DNA of 22,785 bases from M269 sp964625615 (lineage in GTDB: Bacteria; Pseudomonadota; Gammaproteobacteria; Enterobacterales; Alteromonadaceae): NCBI GenBank assembly GCA_964625615.1, contig CAZVDU010000061.1, positions 1-22,785 of the forward strand, read 5' to 3'. Position 1 is the stretch's first letter. Every line of letters starts with the position of its first letter. Below, piece after piece: positions 1 to 8,755 of this stretch. The notes below the pieces were generated by a model, which saw only the letters and a program-made list of their open reading frames with translations, was not told the origin of the DNA and did no database searches. Position numbers and translations under genes: made by a program.

Positions 1-1209
1 TCTCTGTTTTTCGGTGCTTTTATCAGTGCTAATCAGAATTGTACGGGATTGCCAGGAGGCCTTCCTTGTAATATAGGTCAAGTAGGGTTAGTCAATGGCG
101 CACAGTTGGCAGCGCCTTTAGATCGTCTTAATTTTTCACAAACAGGCGCCGCTTTGGTTGATAGTGATAACGATTCACCGCTAGCCATCGATGATGCTTT
201 TACCGTTACCAGAGATACAACACTGACCGTCAATGCGCCAGGAGTCCTGCAAAATGATTCTGATCCAGATATTACAGTTGTTGGGGATGACTTACAGGTG
301 TTAAGTCAGTTCTCGCCGGGTATCGGAGGGCTTACCGCTGTCGGTTTTGACGAGTATAGACAACACATCTACACCACCAACAATTCTGGCAACGCTATTG
401 CTATCAATGATAGATTATCGGTTGGAGTAGGAACCTTAGCTGTGCCTGGTGGCCTGACAAGCCATATTGATATTGAGATTGCTCCAGAAGCACTTCAACT
501 TGCTGGAACACTTATTCCTCAGGGATCGGTTATTGTCATCAATGGTGAAAATGGTACTGCCGAAGTTTTTGCGCTAGAGCCTGATAACGGCACCGTCCTC
601 GCGCAGCTAAACACCAATGTTGGTAATGGTGATGTGGTAGGTGGGGCATACAACCCCCGTACGCAAAGCTTGTTCTTACTGCAAGAAACCCAAGCTAATA
701 CAGGTGACCCAATCATAAGTGAAGTTGATATCAATACAGGTACGACACTTAACCAGTTCACCGGTGTCTTCACCGCACTCGACTTTGATGTTGGTCTTGG
801 TGATATTGAGGTTAATAATGAGACAGGTTCTTTGTATGTGGTTAGCGATATTGAAATCAACATTCTGGAGCAGAATAGTGATGGCGGGCTAGTGCGTTTA
901 ATCGGGTTACCAAATGGTGTGATTGGTGCTTCTGGCATGGCTGTTAGTCAAGCGGGTGAGCGTATATGGGTGTCGAGCAACACTGGTAATGTTTTTGAAC
1001 TTTCTTTTGTTAATCAAGGTGTACTGCCGCAATTACAAGCTAGATTAGTTGTTACCACAGAAAATGGCACTCTAGTGACAGGGAGGGACGGTTCATTCAT
1101 TTACACGCCCAATGCGGGTTTTGTCGGTAGCGATATATTTACTTATGAAATCGTTGATCAAAATGGAAAAAACAGCCTTAACAATGTTCGAATAACGGTG
1201 ACCAATTAA
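1..1209 (+). CDS. secreted/surface cadherin-Ig-like repeat protein, 3' part
   Basis: The reading frame is open from base 1, so this is the C-terminal 402 residues of a larger protein whose start lies outside the window. From about nt 184 it shows the opening half of a bacterial tandem Ig/cadherin-like repeat (AIDDAFTVTRDTTLTVNAPG, then an LQNDSDPD calcium-type motif). The closing half comes only at nt 1045-1206, with ENGTL, DGSFIYTPNAGFVGSD and IFTYEIVDQNG. Between them, about nt 300-1040, lies a 240-residue segment with repeated short beta units (YTTNNSGN, GSVIVINGENG, GSLYVVSDIE, RIWVSSNTGNVFEL) that resembles a beta-propeller. The protein is acidic, Asn/Gly/Thr-rich and almost Cys-free, as expected for an exported adhesin- or matrix-like protein. 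No C-terminal sorting or anchor domain is visible. It ends 29 bp before the cyclase gene on the same strand, so co-transcription is possible. Function is not assignable beyond surface/extracellular. Confidence 0.75.
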   Translation, partial: SLFFGAFISANQNCTGLPGGLPCNIGQVGLVNGAQLAAPLDRLNFSQTGAALVDSDNDSPLAIDDAFTVTRDTTLTVNAPGVLQNDSDPDITVVGDDLQVLSQFSPGIGGLTAVGFDEYRQHIYTTNNSGNAIAINDRLSVGVGTLAVPGGLTSHIDIEIAPEALQLAGTLIPQGSVIVINGENGTAEVFALEPDNGTVLAQLNTNVGNGDVVGGAYNPRTQSLFLLQETQANTGDPIISEVDINTGTTLNQFTGVFTALDFDVGLGDIEVNNETGSLYVVSDIEINILEQNSDGGLVRLIGLPNGVIGASGMAVSQAGERIWVSSNTGNVFELSFVNQGVLPQLQARLVVTTENGTLVTGRDGSFIYTPNAGFVGSDIFTYEIVDQNGKNSLNNVRITVTN

Positions 1210-1238
1210 CTCGAACTCGGGTTAATGAACCTCACTCA

Positions 1239-3314
1239 ATGTCTATCTTTCCTAAAATAGCCTATCGCTTAACAAAGAATATGGCTGGATCTATTGCCAT
1301 AAGTGCATTTGTCGTTTTTGTATTTCTGCTACAGTTTGTATTTAACAGTGAAACACTGGAGCGACTAGATGGCATCGGTTATGACGCAAAGCTAACCTTG
1401 TTATCTCCTCTCCCTGAGAGTGTTGTAAATATTCAGATCGTTGATATTGATGAACGTAGTCTTTTTGAAATAGAACGAATGCCCTGGCGAAGGGATTTGT
1501 ATGCTGAATTAACGCAAAAGCTTACCGATATGGGCGCTATCGTTATCGCGTTTGATATTCTATTTTCAGAACCACAAGTTAATCCCGCAGCACCCGTAAT
1601 CAACAATCTTCAAGAAACCCAAGCATTGTCAAAGTCATCAACGGTGAATGTTACAGAGATACTTGAGCAGTTTGATTACGATGCCACTTTTGCTCGCACT
1701 ATAACTGATAAAGAGGTTGTTTTGGGTACGCTTTTACATCGACAAGCGGGCCTAAAAAAAGGCCAATTGAAAGACCAAGCCGTTGTCCAATCAGTGTCTT
1801 CGTTGACGGACAAAGTGACACAATATCAGGGGTATGCAGGTGTAATAGATAAGTTGGCGACGAAGAGCCAAGGCTTGGGTTTTATGAACTCTGTTGAAGA
1901 TGCAGACGGTTTTGTTCGTCGTTCTGCGCTCGTTGCCAAGGTTGATGGCAAACTCTACCCCTCCTTGGCTGCTGAAGCATTTAGGGTTTACAGTTTGGCT
2001 GATAAGCTCGAACCTGTCTGGCAAGAACAGGCTAATCAACGGTTTCTTGAAGGCGTGAAAATTGGAAACAGNNNNNNNNNNNNNNNNNNNNNNNNNNNNN
2101 NNNNNNNNNNNNNNNNNNNNNNNNNNNNNNNNNNNNNNNNNNNNNNNNNNNNNNNNNNNNNNNNNNNNNNNGGCGCACTTGTCTATAAGCCTGACTGGTG
2201 GCAGGGAGCATTGGCGCTTCAGTTAGTTTTAATTGCGCTAGTGGTTGTATCTGTTCTTCCTCGATTAGGCCCCGTTGTGATGACGTTGGCTGCGGGTATC
2301 ATGATGACAATGGTTGTTGCCGCAAATCTAGCTTTATGGCGTTTTCAGTCGATCGAACTTCCTATTGTGTCGCCATTGTTACTTGCGTTTGTCTTGTCTG
2401 CGTATTTTATTATTTTAGGTTTCTTCTCTGAATCGAGAAGACGCATCCAAGTAAAAGCCATATTTGACCAGTATGTGCCACCTGCTCATATTGAGCGTTT
2501 GCTAGACACACCAGAGGCACTCTCTCTAGATGGTGAGAAAAAAGAGTTATCCGTTATGTTTAGTGATATTCGGAGTTTTACAACGATTTCTGAGTCGATG
2601 ACGGCGCATGAGTTAAAAAAATGGCTGAATCAGTTTTTCTCTCCGATTACTCAGGTGATATTTCAACACGACGGCACCATCGATAAGTATGTTGGGGATA
2701 TGGTGATGGCTTTTTGGGGAGCGCCATTAGATGATTCACAGCATGCGAATAAGTCTATTCGAGCAGCTTTTGAGATGCTAAGAATACTAGACTGGTTGAA
2801 TAAAGATTTTGCTGACAAGAAGTTGCCACAAGCCAGTATCGGTATCGGTATCAACACAGGTGAGATGAATGTTGGTGATATGGGGTCGGACTATCGGCGA
2901 AGCTATACTGTCATTGGGGATGCCGTTAACTTAGGATCAAGACTAGAAGGGTTGACTAAATTCTATGGTTTAACGCTTTTGGTGAGCGAATTCACAAAGC
3001 GACAAGCGACAGATTACACGTTTTTGTTAGTTGATAAAGTGAAGGTAAAAGGCAAGCTAAAGCCCGTGACCATATATTCACCGTTACCTCATAATTCGTC
3101 TAAGCTGCAACGAACCTTCGATCAGCAATATTCAGAGGCGATTGAGGCATACTTTCAACAGGATTTTGCAGTGGCTCTGTCACAATTTGAGTCAATAAAG
3201 GATAAATTCCGTTATCCAATACTTGTTACTCTATACATTGAACGCTCGCGACACTGGCTCGCTGAACCGCCAGATAAAAGCTGGGACGGTAGTTATACTC
3301 ATACATTTAAGTGA
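1239..3314 (+). CDS. CHASE2-domain class III adenylate cyclase (interrupted by assembly gap)
   Basis: A membrane-bound nucleotide cyclase, most likely making cAMP. Residues 16-36 form an N-terminal membrane helix. Residues ~40-277 are the periplasmic CHASE2 sensor (VDIDERSLFEIERMPWRRD, then AFDILFSEPQ). After the gap, residues ~320-395 give two to three further membrane helices, then an SESRRR basic border and the catalytic domain (~435-615). Catalytic residues are present: metal-binding Asp443 (FSDIRSFT) and Asp487 (DKYVGDMVMAFWG); adenine-selecting Lys483 and Asp561; transition-state Asn564 and Arg568 (GDAVNLGSRLEG). Lys/Asp favours ATP over GTP. A 100-N block replaces residues 278-311, where the conserved CHASE2 core would be. 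The frame is continuous across the block, but only because the placeholder happens to fit. The ATG at 1239 lacks a clear Shine-Dalgarno; an ATG at 1281 is an alternative but would shorten the lead-in to the first helix. The C-terminal tail (~620-691) looks TPR-like/helical. It ends 28 bp from the convergent HD-GYP gene. Confidence 0.88.
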   Translation: MSIFPKIAYRLTKNMAGSIAISAFVVFVFLLQFVFNSETLERLDGIGYDAKLTLLSPLPESVVNIQIVDIDERSLFEIERMPWRRDLYAELTQKLTDMGAIVIAFDILFSEPQVNPAAPVINNLQETQALSKSSTVNVTEILEQFDYDATFARTITDKEVVLGTLLHRQAGLKKGQLKDQAVVQSVSSLTDKVTQYQGYAGVIDKLATKSQGLGFMNSVEDADGFVRRSALVAKVDGKLYPSLAAEAFRVYSLADKLEPVWQEQANQRFLEGVKIGNXXXXXXXXXXXXXXXXXXXXXXXXXXXXXXXXXXGALVYKPDWWQGALALQLVLIALVVVSVLPRLGPVVMTLAAGIMMTMVVAANLALWRFQSIELPIVSPLLLAFVLSAYFIILGFFSESRRRIQVKAIFDQYVPPAHIERLLDTPEALSLDGEKKELSVMFSDIRSFTTISESMTAHELKKWLNQFFSPITQVIFQHDGTIDKYVGDMVMAFWGAPLDDSQHANKSIRAAFEMLRILDWLNKDFADKKLPQASIGIGINTGEMNVGDMGSDYRRSYTVIGDAVNLGSRLEGLTKFYGLTLLVSEFTKRQATDYTFLLVDKVKVKGKLKPVTIYSPLPHNSSKLQRTFDQQYSEAIEAYFQQDFAVALSQFESIKDKFRYPILVTLYIERSRHWLAEPPDKSWDGSYTHTFK
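2072..2171. other. assembly gap, 100 N, inside the CHASE2 cyclase
   Basis: Exactly 100 N. The flanks share no overlap, so real sequence is missing. A round 100 N is a conventional placeholder for a gap of unknown size. CHASE2 proteins normally carry well over 33 residues between the points seen here, including the NYRG-like and GKIVLVG-like core motifs, so the true gap is probably several hundred bases (inference). Confidence 0.95.
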
Positions 3315-3342
3315 TTAGGTGGATTGCTTCGTTCGCTGTAGA

Positions 3343-4935
3343 TCAACTAAAACCAGGAATCTTATCCAGAGGTAAATCATCCATTTGCTCGGGTTTAAGA
3401 AATTTCTCAGCATATTCGACGTGAACTTTTTCTTTGACAAAAACCTCGAATAGATCCGGGTCTATGTGATCACCCAATCGCATTTTGCCCATAATAGTTA
3501 AGCACTCACTGAGCTTCTTAGCATCTTTGTATGGCCTATCTGCCGCTGTTAACGCCTCAAAAATATCGGCTATTGCCATAATTCGAGCTGGGATAGACAT
3601 TTCGTCACGTTTGAGGCCTTTTGGATAGCCGGTACCATCCATTTTCTCATGATGCCCACCGGCAAACTCAGGAACACGACGAAGGTGTTTAGGAAAGGGT
3701 AACGACTCAAGCATCTCTACTGTGATATCCATATGCCTATTAATGATCTGACGCTCTTCGTGATTTAAAGTACCTCTTGCTGTGCGTAGGTTATAGATCT
3801 CTTCTTCGTTCAATAGGGGATGTTCTTCCCCACTGATAATGACAGTTGTTGAAGCACCTATCCGTGCCAACCGATCTTGATCGGCTTTATCCATAAATTC
3901 GCCGCCTGTGTTTGCATTGCGTACGAACTCGAAATCATCTTCAAGCTGCCGCAAAGCAGAGGCCAATTGTTGTTGTAGGTCTTGTTTTTCCTGTTCATTG
4001 TCGGCCGTTAATATTTGCTTGGTTAACGCCAATTCAGTGTCGCGTTTTGCTAATTCGAAGCGAGTTTCTACTTGTGCGATGCGGTCAAATATAGTTTCCA
4101 GTTTTTTCGACTTATCCATGACGTACTCTGGCGTCGCCACCTTGCCACAGTCATGGATCCAGCCCGCCAAGTTCAGTTCATGACGATCAGCATCTGTCAT
4201 CGTAAAGTCAGCCATCGGTCCTTCCTGATGGCGATGAACGGCCTCGGCAATCATCATAGTTAGCTGGGGTACACGTCTGCAATGGCCGCCAGTGTATGGT
4301 GACTTTTCATCAATTGCTTTGGCTATCAATTGGGTAAAGGCTTGAAAGAGTTCTTCCATACTGTCGATAAGCTGGCGATTAGTTAAGGCTACCGAAGCGA
4401 GTGACGCCATAGCAAGAATGGCTCGCTCTGTTGCTGATGAAAAAGGAATAATACTATTCTCATCACGTGCATTAACCAGTTGTAGCACGCCGTTAATATC
4501 ACCTTCATGATTGACCATTGGAATGGTTAATACGGACTTAGTACGATAATTGTTATTTTGATCGATCTGCTTAGCATGTTCGATGTCGTACTCTGTCGCC
4601 TCGTATATGTCGTCAATGTTAATGACCCTATTTGCTTGAGCTGCAACAGCGACTATAGCGGTCCTATTCACTCGCCCATTTTTGTAGATGGGGATAGGAG
4701 AAAATTGTATAGGTTGTCCAGAAGAACCGCCCCAATGGAGGCCGAGAGTATCGTTAAATAAGGTGTCGAAAACGAGTGCGTTATCTTCATTGACCGAGTA
4801 GATAGTACCACCGTCAGCATTGGATAATTTCTTGGCTGTTAAAAGGATGCTTTCCAATAGCTTTGCGGTATTCTTTTCACTGGATAATGCGATGCCTACG
4901 TTGAGCATTTCGTCTAGCACTTGTGTACTCATCAT
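3343..4935 (-). CDS. GAF-HD-GYP cyclic-nucleotide phosphodiesterase
   Basis: A cytoplasmic two-domain signalling protein of 530 residues. Residues ~20-187 are a GAF sensor domain (DGGTIYSV, VLTIPMVNHEGDINGVLQLV). Residues ~200-505 are an HD-GYP-type hydrolase. The metal-ligand set is complete: His218 (TGGHCRRV), His261-Asp262 (HDCGK), His401 (RHMDI), His428-His429 (HHEKMDGTGYP) and Asp457 (ADIFEALTA). HD-GYP enzymes usually cleave cyclic di-GMP. Unlike a canonical HD-GYP, about 135 residues separate HDCGK from the next ligand His, where roughly 25 is usual. The extra part contains a charged heptad-like coiled coil (~280-340, LALTKQILTADNEQEKQDLQ) and a helical segment. No membrane helix is present. 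An AGGAG Shine-Dalgarno 5 bp before the first ATG supports this start (the second Met is 8 bp away). The gene is convergent with the cyclase, with no obvious terminator in the 28 bp between. The family is known as GAF plus HD-domain phosphohydrolases; the substrate here is inferred. Confidence 0.88.
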   Translation of the reverse strand: MMSTQVLDEMLNVGIALSSEKNTAKLLESILLTAKKLSNADGGTIYSVNEDNALVFDTLFNDTLGLHWGGSSGQPIQFSPIPIYKNGRVNRTAIVAVAAQANRVINIDDIYEATEYDIEHAKQIDQNNNYRTKSVLTIPMVNHEGDINGVLQLVNARDENSIIPFSSATERAILAMASLASVALTNRQLIDSMEELFQAFTQLIAKAIDEKSPYTGGHCRRVPQLTMMIAEAVHRHQEGPMADFTMTDADRHELNLAGWIHDCGKVATPEYVMDKSKKLETIFDRIAQVETRFELAKRDTELALTKQILTADNEQEKQDLQQQLASALRQLEDDFEFVRNANTGGEFMDKADQDRLARIGASTTVIISGEEHPLLNEEEIYNLRTARGTLNHEERQIINRHMDITVEMLESLPFPKHLRRVPEFAGGHHEKMDGTGYPKGLKRDEMSIPARIMAIADIFEALTAADRPYKDAKKLSECLTIMGKMRLGDHIDPDLFEVFVKEKVHVEYAEKFLKPEQMDDLPLDKIPGFS

Positions 4936-4967
4936 TAATTCTCCTAGCCGCTTACTCTTCCACTTTT

Positions 4968-4996
4968 CTCATATGGATTGATAGAAGGTTGTTCAA
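4968..4996 (-). promoter_or_regulatory. candidate sigma70 promoter of the HD-GYP gene
   Basis: Reading on the minus strand, TTGAAC (4996-4991) and TATGAG (4973-4968) are separated by 17 bp, each a 4/6 consensus match, placed about 35-60 bp upstream of the start codon. This is a sequence match only. Confidence 0.35.
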
Positions 4997-5080
4997 CTAC
5001 TATACGAAGAATAAATGGATTTAAAGGAATAGGGAATAGATATATTAGGCTTTAGAAAATACCAATCCTGATAATGAAAA

Positions 5081-5551
5081 TTAAGAGCTATATTGTTCTA
5101 ACACGACCTTTGGAGTATCTCGTGAAAAGTCGATAGTGAGTTGATATACGCCATTTTCTATAGGCTTAAACTGAAAGTTGTTGGTACGTTTTGTACAGTC
5201 AGCATCGACGTCTTTATCAAGCTGTAATAGGTGATCTTTTGATTTAGTGTGGTAACCGCATGTATAACCAGGAGACCATTTTGCATCTGCTATGATGAAG
5301 TCATAAGGTTGGCCATCGGCAATGAGTTCTACTCGGGTTGAGTAGGTGTTTTTACGCCCTTTGACAAGAACATATTGCTCATCTACTTCCCACCAATTAA
5401 ACGAACCTATAAGGTATAAAGGTTTATCCAGTTCAGCAGCACCCACGATGACTTGTTCTGTAGGTACACTTGAGCTGGCGCATCCACCTAATAGCATGGC
5501 ACTCAAAACAGGAGCTAATGCTTTCTTATAGATTCGTTTTTGGTCTGACAT
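5081..5551 (-). CDS. small outer-membrane-type lipoprotein with CBM48/pullulanase-like Ig fold
   Basis: A 156-residue protein with a basic N-terminus, a short hydrophobic stretch and a lipobox ending MLLGGC (Cys24), so signal peptidase II processing is predicted. The mature part contains LYLIGSFNWWEVDEQY, then YDFIIADAKWSPG and a final GVYQLTIDFS strand. This is the signature of the immunoglobulin-like starch/glycogen-binding folds seen at the N-terminus of pullulanases and branching enzymes (GSFNxW). There is no catalytic domain. Two cysteines (TCGYH and DADC) could form a disulfide. AGAGGA 6-7 bp upstream supports the start. It begins 14 bp after the glyS stop on the same strand, so it may be the third gene of the glyQS transcript. 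Carbohydrate binding is inferred from fold similarity; the true ligand is unknown. Confidence 0.65.
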   Translation of the reverse strand: MSDQKRIYKKALAPVLSAMLLGGCASSSVPTEQVIVGAAELDKPLYLIGSFNWWEVDEQYVLVKGRKNTYSTRVELIADGQPYDFIIADAKWSPGYTCGYHTKSKDHLLQLDKDVDADCTKRTNNFQFKPIENGVYQLTIDFSRDTPKVVLEQYSS

Positions 5552-5565
5552 AACGTCCTCTTTGC

Positions 5566-7635
5566 TTATTTACCTAAAACAGAGATGTCTGCAACAATTA
5601 AGAATAACTGCCTTAATTCTTTAAGTAATGCCAATCTGTTGAGGCGTATCTTCTCATCATCTGCCATAACCATAACTGAATCAAAAAACGCATCTATAGG
5701 CTCTCTTAACGAGGCTAACCTACTCAAGATAGATTGGTAGTCTGCAGTCGTTTGAAACTGTTGTAAATCGCGCTTAGCTGTCGTCAATTGACTATACAAT
5801 GTCGACTCTGCTGATTCAGTGAGTAAATGCTCTGCTATAGTCGTAGAAGCAGCATCAGAGTTCTTCGCCAAGATGTTAGCCACGCGTTTATTGGCTGCAG
5901 CCAAAGGCTCTGCTGCTTCCAGTCCAGCAAAGTAGCTGACAGCATTAACTCTGTGATTAAAATCAAGCAAGTTTGTAGGCTGATTGTGCATGACAGCTTG
6001 GAATATCTGCGCTGATACGCCCTTATCTTGATACCAGCTCTTCAATCGGCTTAATACAAATTCAAGAACATCTGTTTCTGTATTTTTGTTGGTAAGCTTG
6101 TTACCGAAGAGTGTTGAAGCTTTAGCAATAAGTTCTCTTAGATCTACCGATATATCGTTCTCAATAATAATACGCAGTAGGCCTATTGCAGCTCTTCTTA
6201 GTGCAAACGGATCTTTATCACCTTTCGGTAATTGTCCAATACCGAAAATACCGACTAAGGTATCTATTTTGTCCGCCATAGCGACAGATTGGCTAATTGC
6301 ATCTGAAGGTAAAGTATCACCTGAAAACTTGGGCTTATATTGCTGTTCTATAGCATCAGCAACAGTTGAGTTTTCACCATCATTTAAAGCATAGTGCTTA
6401 CCCATCACTCCCTGAACTTCAGGGAATTCCATCACCATGTTGGAGACTAAATCGGCTTTTGACAATAACCCAGCACGCTTCGCTAATGTACTGTCCGCAC
6501 TTAGTTTTCCAGCAAGGTATTCTGATAATGCTGCAATACGCTCGACTTTGTCTTTTACTGTACCTAATTGTTTTTGAAACAAAATAGAATCAAGACTAGT
6601 TAATCTTGATTCTAGAGTAGCCTTCTTGTCTGTGTTAAAGAAGAACTCTGCATCGGCTAGGCGAGGGCGAATAACACGCTCGTTACCTTGAATAACAACG
6701 TTAGGATCTTTGCTTTCGATGTTACTGACAAAAGCAAAGGTTGGTAGTAAGTTTCCATCTTTATCTAATAGAGGAAAGTACTTTTGATCATCCTTCATTG
6801 TATAGATGAGGGCTTCTTTTGGGACGTCTAAAAACTTCTTATCAAATTGCGCTGTCAGCACAACTGGCCATTCTACTAGGGCGGTGACTTCATCAAGTAA
6901 GTCATCATCTATCGCAGGTTGTGCGTTTAGCTTTTCGCATGATGCAGCTAGGTCTGTTTTTATTCTGTCTTGGCGTTGATTAAAGTCTGCTAATACGTAG
7001 GCTTTTTCCAAAGCATTAAGGTAATCGTCCGCATGTGAAAGCTCAATAGGGGCGTTTGAATGGAAGCGGTGGCCTCTGATTTGTCTACTAGACTTGATAC
7101 CAAGTACTTCACCTTCTATCAGTTGTTTACCAAAGAGCATGCAGAGCGTGTGCGCCGGACGAATAAATTGTGTGTTCTTATCTCCCCAACGCATAGGTTT
7201 TGGAATGGGTAACTTATTCAATGCTTGTGCAATGATGCTTTGTAATTCGGTATTAAGAGGCTTCCCTTTGACGGTAGCTTTATGTAATAGCCAAGTGCCT
7301 TTATCTGTGGTTAATCGTTGTGCTTCTTCGATTGTGATACCACAAGATTTTGCCCAACCTAGTGCTGCTTTTGATGGTTCGCCTGCGTCGTTAAACGCAA
7401 CATTCTCAGCTGGGCCTTTTTTCTCTACAATACGATCAGGTTGCTGTGCGTCTAGTTGTTTTAAATGAATTGCCAGACGTCTAGGGGCGGCATACCAAAC
7501 AATGCTATCGAAACTGAAGCCAGCTTTGTTGAGTAACTGTTGCGTGTTTTCGCAGAATGAATGCGCGAGCTTTTTAAGTGCTTTAGGGGGTAGCTCTTCA
7601 GTACCTAATTCAACCAATAAGTTCTGCTTATCCAT
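5566..7635 (-). CDS. glyS: glycyl-tRNA synthetase beta subunit
   Basis: Part of the alpha2-beta2 bacterial glycyl-tRNA synthetase that charges tRNA-Gly; the beta subunit provides tRNA recognition and stability. At 689 residues it has the same length as E. coli GlyS. It starts with the typical LLVELGTEELPPKALKKL. It contains the conserved PMRWGD, IRPAHTLCMLFG, RGHRFH and FPEVQGVMGKHYA stretches, GDKDPFALRRAAIGLLRI in the middle, and a C-terminal DALR-like anticodon-binding region (ESTLYSQLT to the FFDSVMVMADDEKIRLNRL segment). The start is supported by AGGAG 8 bp upstream inside the end of glyQ; the two genes overlap by 8 bp, indicating translational coupling. No frameshift or missing block is seen. 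A lipoprotein gene follows closely downstream. Confidence 0.97.
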   Translation of the reverse strand: MDKQNLLVELGTEELPPKALKKLAHSFCENTQQLLNKAGFSFDSIVWYAAPRRLAIHLKQLDAQQPDRIVEKKGPAENVAFNDAGEPSKAALGWAKSCGITIEEAQRLTTDKGTWLLHKATVKGKPLNTELQSIIAQALNKLPIPKPMRWGDKNTQFIRPAHTLCMLFGKQLIEGEVLGIKSSRQIRGHRFHSNAPIELSHADDYLNALEKAYVLADFNQRQDRIKTDLAASCEKLNAQPAIDDDLLDEVTALVEWPVVLTAQFDKKFLDVPKEALIYTMKDDQKYFPLLDKDGNLLPTFAFVSNIESKDPNVVIQGNERVIRPRLADAEFFFNTDKKATLESRLTSLDSILFQKQLGTVKDKVERIAALSEYLAGKLSADSTLAKRAGLLSKADLVSNMVMEFPEVQGVMGKHYALNDGENSTVADAIEQQYKPKFSGDTLPSDAISQSVAMADKIDTLVGIFGIGQLPKGDKDPFALRRAAIGLLRIIIENDISVDLRELIAKASTLFGNKLTNKNTETDVLEFVLSRLKSWYQDKGVSAQIFQAVMHNQPTNLLDFNHRVNAVSYFAGLEAAEPLAAANKRVANILAKNSDAASTTIAEHLLTESAESTLYSQLTTAKRDLQQFQTTADYQSILSRLASLREPIDAFFDSVMVMADDEKIRLNRLALLKELRQLFLIVADISVLGK

Positions 7636-8542
7636 GTGCTTTCTCCTCTTTACACAGAGGGAAACCTAAACTCTCTCTTGTTGTATAGTAGCTCTCAGCA
7701 CAAGCTTTAGATAACGCTCTAACGCGCAAGATATAACGCTGTCGTTCAGTGACTGATATGGCATGCCTTGCGTCAAGTAAGTTAAATGCATGTGATGCTT
7801 TCATAACCTGTTCATAAGCAGGCAGCGATAGGTTTTTCTCAATTAACAACTGACTCTCTTTTTCTGCCTGATCAAAGGTTTTGAATAGCGCGTCTACGTC
7901 GGCGTATTCGAAATTATAGGTTGATTGTTCTACTTCATTCTGTAAGAAAACGTCACCGTATGTAACACGACCCATAGGACCGTCTGCCCAGATTAAGTCA
8001 TAGATACTATCTACGCCCTGAATATACATGGCAAGACGTTCTAGTCCGTAAGTGATTTCGCCTGTAACAGGTTTACATTCCAAGCCACCAACTTGCTGAA
8101 AGTAAGTAAACTGAGTCACTTCCATGCCATTTAACCAGATTTCCCAACCCAGCCCCCAAGCGCCTAGAGTAGGAGACTCCCAGTTGTCTTCAACGAAGCG
8201 GATATCATGGGTAAGTGGATCAAAGCCTAGCTCTCTAAGGGAGTCCAAGTATAGCTCTTGAATGTTATCGGGCGAGGGCTTAAGCATGACTTGAAATTGG
8301 TAATAATGCTGTAAACGGTTAGGGTTTTCACCATAGCGTCCATCAGTTGGTCGACGGCATGGTTGCACGTAAGCACTGCTAATGGGCTCTGGGCCAATGG
8401 AACGCAGAAATGTCATAGGGTGGAAGGTGCCTGCACCAACTTCCATATCGAGTGGCTGGATAATGACGCATCCTTGTCTAGCCCAAAAATCTTGTAAGGC
8501 TAAAATCAAACCTTGAAAGGTTTTTATATCAAATTTCTGCAT
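7628..8542 (-). CDS. glyQ: glycyl-tRNA synthetase alpha subunit
   Basis: The class II catalytic subunit that activates glycine with ATP and works with GlyS. At 304 residues it is very close to E. coli GlyQ (303). It begins MQKFDIKTFQGLILALQDFW, matching the family start. It carries the class II landmarks: GRYGENPNRLQHYYQFQV, VEDNWESPTLGAWGLGWE and the motif 3 region ITYGLERLAMYIQG. The C-terminal NLLDARHAISVTERQRYILR is also typical. It is first in the glyQ-glyS pair; the gap of about 210 bp to divergent tag must contain the promoters of both. On the minus strand the best -10 I see is TATACT at 8588-8583, with only a weak -35. Confidence 0.97.
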   Translation of the reverse strand: MQKFDIKTFQGLILALQDFWARQGCVIIQPLDMEVGAGTFHPMTFLRSIGPEPISSAYVQPCRRPTDGRYGENPNRLQHYYQFQVMLKPSPDNIQELYLDSLRELGFDPLTHDIRFVEDNWESPTLGAWGLGWEIWLNGMEVTQFTYFQQVGGLECKPVTGEITYGLERLAMYIQGVDSIYDLIWADGPMGRVTYGDVFLQNEVEQSTYNFEYADVDALFKTFDQAEKESQLLIEKNLSLPAYEQVMKASHAFNLLDARHAISVTERQRYILRVRALSKACAESYYTTRESLGFPLCKEEKAHG

Positions 8543-8755
8543 GAGTTATTAATGCTATATGAGTGAGACAATTAAAGGGCAAAGTATACCTTTTGTTGTC
8601 CTCTGAATGAACTGATATAGCTATAAATAGTGAATTTGAAAGAACTCTTTGTCTTTCGAGTCACTGAATTGTTAGCTAAGCTTACATACAGCCTAGTGCA
8701 TTTTGAACTCCTTTGGGTATAGTGACTTCAAGTCTTCAATAGAATGGTTTTATAC

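Noticed and set aside
519..938. Antisense frame in the cadherin-like gene and similar opposite-strand frames elsewhere
   Set aside because: They overlap well-supported genes, lack ribosome sites and have low-complexity, non-family translations.
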